A DNA stretch of 64,000 nt, from positions 36,522,469 through 36,586,468 of the forward strand of contig CM037789.1 in NCBI GenBank assembly GCA_021229015.1. Direction: 5' to 3'. The position numbers and the translations under genes were made by a program. How positions within the stretch are numbered: the first letter of the stretch is position 1; the number at the start of each line of letters is the position of its first letter. The DNA comes from Solen grandis. Taxonomy: Eukaryota; Mollusca; Bivalvia; Adapedonta; Solenidae. The notes beneath the pieces were generated by a model. It did no database searches. It was not told the origin of the DNA and was given only the letters and a program-made list of their open reading frames with translations. This document shows, piece after piece, positions 59,341 to 64,000 of the stretch.

Positions 59341-61689
59341 CAGATCCCTGCATAGGAGTAGGATTCATTTAAATGGACTGGATAAATAAGAGAAACCACC
59401 TTAAATGTATTTATCTTTATAGAGAACATGTTTAATTAATACATGTGTACAAAACTAATCATCTATAAATGAAACAATAACATTTGTGGGCATTGCCCAT
59501 TTCAACATAAGACAACATTTGCACCATTCATGTTGATTAAACATCACTTTTATATGTGTTCAAACATATACAGAAAAGTGGAAAACTCAATGCATTGTAC
59601 AATTCAACAACATATTGTTAACATAGTTAATATTACAAAATGCCAGACAGTAAAACTGTATTTAAAAAAAAAAAAAGAAGAGAAAAACTTAAAATCTTAT
59701 GCGAGTCTGACTCCATTTCTCTGCTTAATTTACAAATAACAGTCTGGTAATCAAATTAAATAATCAAAAATGGGGAAAGAAAAAAAAAAAAAAAAGATAA
59801 CAGATTTTCAGTACAAGCAAATTTGTATTTGTCCCCACTATGAAGTATTAAAACACTGATTTTAGTTGCACCAGCAACATTTTTTTTAGTCTAATTTTCC
59901 ATTTATTTCTAAGCAATTCTATACTACAAAGTTTCGAGGCAGGAGGAAGTACTTTTATAAAGTTGCCACACACGGTAACATGTATTTCTTATTTGTGTAT
60001 TATATAGAATGACATTTTTATTATTTATTTTTCATTTTCAGGTATGAAAATTTGGGTCTATGTTGCAAAAAAATACACGGATCATCTCCTATATCTTGCA
60101 GAATGATTCTTGTTGCAAAGGATGACTTGGATGTTTTCTTGAAAACTTTTTCCATCAAAAATTAAAAAAAAAAAAAATTTGTCTAAGCAACACACCCCTG
60201 GTTTACATGTATTTCAAGTAAGACTAAGGTGAAGGTCATATGAAGGTCAAAGTCACAGTTCTAAACATTAGTGTGATGGAATTGCCAAAAGGAATATCCA
60301 TCATGATAAAGAGTTTAACTTATTTTCATAACAAAGATCTGCTACATAATAAATAAAGACTTGCTAATTCTTTCAGGATAAAAGTTGAGACCAAGGTGAT
60401 ACAGAGATCAAAGTGTTCAGTGGACACCAAGGCTATATAGAGGTCAATGTAAAAGTTCAATGAAACAAGGTAACAGAGGTCGAAGTAAAGGTCACACTGA
60501 CGTCAAAAGAAGATTGAATGTCATTATGAAATTATTTTAAAATTATAATGACCATATAGCTACATTTGTGATATCAAATAGCTATGACCAAAATTTCCCT
60601 CAACACATTTGTTTCACAAAGCCTAATCTTCCGTCCATTATTTACGTAAGCCTGACTCCAGACTGACAAATAAGAGAATTTTGAATTTCAAATGCAAAAA
60701 CATCTAGTGCAAGTACAACCCAGAAGACAGGCAGCAGTCCATTTTGATGAAATATATTTATCTACAGCTTCATCAAAATTTTTTAACTGGTTATTCAGAT
60801 ATGGTTCTTAATTCTACTAAAACTTGATAAATTTCAAAACCTTACTTTACACTTACTATAATTATATGTAATTCATCAAGTCTCCTCAAATTTCAAAATC
60901 CATCCACTGATTACTTAGGAATGGCTCTGAACACAGACAATGTGAACTGTATTCCTCGGTCTCCACCTTGGGATATAATAAAACTTAAGCAAATATACAA
61001 ACATTAGCACTTTGTTATTTTCATTTAACATTATATACTTTATACTAAATATTATACAATTATAGCACTTTAACATAGTAAAAGAAACTAGAACTATTAA
61101 TAATCACTTGATTTATATCAGATGATTTATATCCCCTGCATCTCACCTTGTCATAATGTACTTCAGTGAAGCAGGGGTGAATAAAGAATAATTCAAATAT
61201 TGCATCAGACTGGCAGTTAATGACTGCACTTACAAAAAAATGTCAAAGACAATATTCCTACAATCCAGCTGTAAATACATGAGCACTAATACCTGTGCTG
61301 TATTAGATATACAGTATGTAAAGATCAGAATCAGTACAAACTTAAAATGTGTCCACTGGACATAGGATACCTATTGCACCTGGGACTAAAATCCTGATAT
61401 GACAAAATGAACAACTCGAAACAAAATCCCAGGCATACAACTACCCATGCTGGACAACAATTTTCAGGCAAGTATACACGATAAAGCTTCAATACTGATT
61501 TAAAGAATGAAACATACATACAGACATCGCCAATATGGCTTTTTAAGAGGGGGGGGGGAGGAGTTTAGGAAAACTACGAATTTGTGTTTTGTGCGCACCC
61601 CTTCTCCAAAATCGAAATAAAGAGTCACAGAAATGCACTCAATTTTTGAGCATTTATAGCACATAACGTGTGGCAGAGCAAGTAGTGTA
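59341..61689. other. Sequence downstream of the USP1-like gene, no exon seen
   Basis: Possibly includes the long 3' untranslated region of the minus-strand gene ending at 63163, but no transcript end can be fixed. Contains A runs near 59661, 59780 and 60164 and a stretch rich in 'aaggtcaaagtcac' phrases at 60225-60500. Confidence 0.4.
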
Positions 61690-62030
61690 TAACATATACA
61701 GAAATTAATGGGTGTAATATGTGGTAATGGGTGTAATGTGTATAACATGTGTAGAAATGCAAGTAATTGGTGTTGTATGTAGTAATGCAAGTAATGTGAA
61801 CAGTAATGCAAGTAATTTGAGTAGTAATGCAAGTAATGTGTTTTGTAACACAAGTAATGGGTATAATATGTAGTAATGCAAGTGTGTGTGTGTGTGTGTA
61901 GAAATGCAAGTAATGGGAGTGTTATAATGCAAGTAATGGTGTAACATGTGTAGTAATGCAAGTAATGTGTAACATGTGTAGTAATTCAAGTAGTGTGTGT
62001 TACAGGTGTAGTAATGCTTGTAATATGATT
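61690..62030. repeat. Degenerate GTAATGCAAGTAATGTGT minisatellite
   Basis: Short units (about 15-25 bp) of 'agtaatgcaagtaatgtgt' with a GT microsatellite at 61880-61898. Minus-strand open frames rich in H, Y, T, L and C over this tract are artefacts of the repeat. Confidence 0.85.
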
Positions 62031-62445
62031 ATAACAAATTGGAACACATGTACAACCTGAGTTCATACAATCATTATGATCTTACTTGTATAAATTTCTC
62101 ATGTCATAAAAACATTATAACTACAAAAGATAGAATTCTGAGGTACAAACATTTGGATCTGAACGAGAGATCTGAATTAATATGAAAATCACAATCTGAG
62201 GTTTACTGGTTTTTACACCTTCCAAATATGTGAGATATTAATCAATACAGGCATTTTTATCTGAATACTTTAGAGTCATTAAACATGACAAAAATAACAA
62301 ATGTCACTAGTCTGAGAGATTGGAAGACAATCAAAAGTTAGTGGCCCCGAGAAAAAGTATATTTTCAATACACATTTTTAGCACTGGTAAAGATGAGCTT
62401 GTATGGGATTTATTATATAAAAAAAAGAATGCCTCTTGTATGGGT

Positions 62446-62687
62446 TTAACCCTTTCCCACATAGAGGACACCATGAAAAGACCTATGCGAACAGCATAAA
62501 ACCAGATCAGCCTGCGAGTAACTCGCAGGCTGATCAGGTTTTATGCTGTTCGCTGCTCCTCAGTGGTCTGGAAATGAGGATTTTGTAATTAAATTTGGTA
62601 AGGTTTAACTGTGGTTTTCTGCAGATCAGGCTTTATGTGGTACCTATTGAGTGCGTCAAAATGAGTCTATATGAGGATAAGGGTTAA
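62446..62687. mobile_element. 242-bp TTAA MITE with a large internal palindrome
   Basis: Bounded by TTAA with inverted ends (TTAACCCTTTCCCACATAGA against TTAACCCTTATCCTCATA). TTAA target sites and CCCTT ends fit piggyBac-type non-autonomous elements. Contains the 67-bp palindrome listed next. Confidence 0.65.
62487..62553. repeat. 67-bp near-perfect palindrome
   Basis: Two 33-base arms around a single A. The left arm starts GCGAACAGCATAAAACCAG and the right arm ends with its complement. Only one mismatch is seen between the arms (GATCAG against GATCAG where GATCTG would pair). It would form a very stable hairpin as single-stranded DNA or RNA. Confidence 0.95.
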
Positions 62688-62867
62688 GGAGGAAATGGTT
62701 CTTTGCATTGCATGCCTTATAATAGAGGATCTAGTCCTACAGGACCATTTAATGGTCTGTTAGGCTAGAAAAACTTCAAAAAGTAAAAGCCTAGGTAAAA
62801 TCTAGTTGTCTTTGGACATGCAAGACCATCTATTGTAATAACATATATCCATTTTTTCCCCCCCATG

Positions 62868-63077
62868 TTAACTTTTTACCTCATGAATATTCATGTAAAC
62901 AATGAATATTAATTCACTGAACATTTAAATGGTATATGAAATACTGGATTTTTTTTTTTTTTTGCCATGCAGGCGGTGAAGAATCTGAGCTACATTTTTT
63001 TATGACAGAGAGGAGACCTTGGTCTACTCTCTGTTTGCCAATACGTCAAAATGAGTCTATATGAGGTAAAAGGTTAA
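62868..63077 (-). mobile_element. 210-bp TTAA MITE, minus orientation
   Basis: Bounded by TTAA with inverted ends (TTAACTTTTTACCTCATGAA against TTAACCTTTTACCTCATATA). It contains a reverse-oriented relative of the 57-bp unit ('gccatgcaggcggtgaag', 'ctctctgtttgcca'). It lies 85 bp beyond the stop codon of the USP1-like gene, probably within its 3' untranslated region. Confidence 0.6.
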
Positions 63078-63162
63078 CATAAAGAAAATTCTAGATCTTC
63101 AAACAAATGTGAAAAACTCAATTTGAGATATGTGCCTCACAGGCCGGAGTCACTTTTCACCC

Positions 63163-63675
63163 TTATAGCATGGCTTTGTGGTAGAACAGAAGGTACGGGG
63201 TTCCTAAGAGAGACTGCCCGGAACTGGAGAGAAGTTCCATAAATTCCGCCACATCAAACACACGTATAGTCTCATCATCACACTCGAACCATTCTTCCGA
63301 GTAGTGCTTGGAGGTTTTAAGAGTCTCTCGTATGTCCATTTTAACTGGCTTTTCTGCTATGCTTTCAAAAGCCTTCACTCTGGTCTTGCCGACAATGCTA
63401 TCGTTGAATCTAGCAGGAAGCTTTGTTTGGACGCCACTTTTCTGCCTCGTGGCTGGCACCTTGGTCATTTTCAGCACATTTTTTGCATCCCCATTCTCTG
63501 TATCGTGAGGCTGTTTGAGGTAGGATCACTCTCGGTGATGGGGTACTGACTAGTAAGCTGTGTCATCTTGTACAGCGTGGAGTCTGATCTGGAGGGCAAG
63601 GATCGGACATACGACAGATAGTGACCAGAGGTCAGCGTGACACCAGAATGGGTAATAATGCCATAGAGTTTGTAT
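63163..63675 (-). CDS. USP1: USP1-like ubiquitin carboxyl-terminal hydrolase, last exon, with frameshift
   Basis: Minus strand, from an acceptor (TTTAATTTCAG, next to 63675) to the stop at 63163-63165. The first part reads YKLYGIITHSGVTLTSGHYL, the C-terminal catalytic box of USP-family cysteine proteases with the active-site His in SGHY. The last part reads WFECDDETIRVFDVAEF and ends TPYLLFYHKAML, the closing WxxxDD and PYLLFY segments. About 100 charged residues lie between. USP enzymes usually have these two segments close together; a long insert and a PYLLFY ending fit USP1, which with the WD-repeat partner UAF1 removes ubiquitin from PCNA and FANCD2. The two halves are in different frames. 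A one-base indel must lie between 63505 and 63528, because each frame meets a stop beyond that window. There is no splice signal to explain it. Upstream exons lie beyond 64000. Confidence 0.75.
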
Positions 63676-64000
63676 CTGAAATTAAACAAACAGCCAGTGA
63701 AATATAAGAAACTGGTTTCTAAGTGATGCCATCAGCTACATAAAGTGTTCATTTTTTCTCCTTAATCCTTACATTGCTAAATTTCTTAAATGAACCTGTC
63801 CTTTTCTTCATTTTTGACTGTACCATTAAGTGCTTATGGGAATGCTTGCTGAAAAGATTTTATCCATTTAAAAGTTTTATACAACCTATTATGGTATGTA
63901 ACACACACTATACTGAGGTAGAGAAAAACAACCAGACAGACAGATAGCTTGATTAATTAGTACAGAAAATTCATGAAATTTTCTCTGAAACCAACTGTTC
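63676..64000 (-). other. Intron of the USP1-like gene with dispersed repeat remnant
   Basis: Intronic on the minus strand. The sequence at 63759-63850 ('aatccttacattgctaaatt', 'ttgactgtaccattaagtg') resembles a TTAACCCTTAC-type short repeat that I associate with venerid clams. Confidence 0.5.

Noticed and set aside
60225..60500. AGGTCA-like repeats as nuclear receptor response elements
   Set aside because: The phrases are irregular and resemble a common degenerate molluscan repeat. Spacing does not fit a clean DR element.
61500..61989. Minus-strand frames rich in His, Tyr, Thr and Cys
   Set aside because: Low-complexity translation of the GTAATGCAAGTAATGTGT minisatellite. No splice or start evidence.

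Overview
This is nuclear DNA of an animal, most likely a marine bivalve of the venerid clam type. The sequence is AT-rich, intron-rich and crowded with interspersed repeats. Several repeat families look like ones I know from bivalve genomes: the GCTCACCTGAG family, the 'gtcaggatgtttgtct' family, and short elements with TTAACCCTT ends. The clade is an inference from repeat style and gene content, not from a marker gene. Two runs of 100 Ns (5763-5862 and 55863-55962) show it is a scaffold.

The gene of main interest runs left to right through 9.7-31.2 kb. Five exons can be chained with matching splice phases: 9758-9911, 12247-12359, 17991-18135, 20485-22275 and 30238-31218. They encode two related short charged exons with a third between them, then a large NACHT NTPase exon (Walker A GKAGQGKT), then an exon that looks like the first half of a trypsin-like serine protease domain (catalytic His in ITCAHVV). 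The protein is therefore probably an NLR/STAND-type innate-immune sensor joined to a protease-like module. The start, the end and the exon that should carry the catalytic serine are not seen. The two short paralogous exons lie in two copies of a diverged segmental duplication (7.48-11.69 kb and 16.98-19.73 kb).

At the right edge, on the minus strand, lies the 3' end of a ubiquitin protease gene resembling USP1 (63163-63675). Its last exon reads in two frames, so a one-base indel is present.

The rest is repeats. The left 7 kb holds tRNA-derived SINEs, a TTAA-flanked MITE whose core expanded into a 57-bp minisatellite, and decayed non-LTR retrotransposon pieces. A 2155-bp terminal-inverted-repeat element with a 6-bp target duplication sits at 13826-15980, and a second decayed retrotransposon at 26.9-27.9 kb. 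Elements with about 318-bp core repeats lie at 28236-30203 and 57430-58402. A foldback element is at 32499-32829.

A block of about 23 kb (32921-55862) is a head-to-tail array of elements with a Helentron/HINE-like layout: a 5' terminal hairpin, about 450-bp core satellite monomers carrying paired TGACGTCA palindromes, a subterminal inverted repeat, and a 3' hairpin followed by CTAG. From about 43 kb to the second gap this array shows many apparent single-base deletions relative to its better-preserved copies, which suggests unpolished long-read sequence. Short open frames there should not be trusted.
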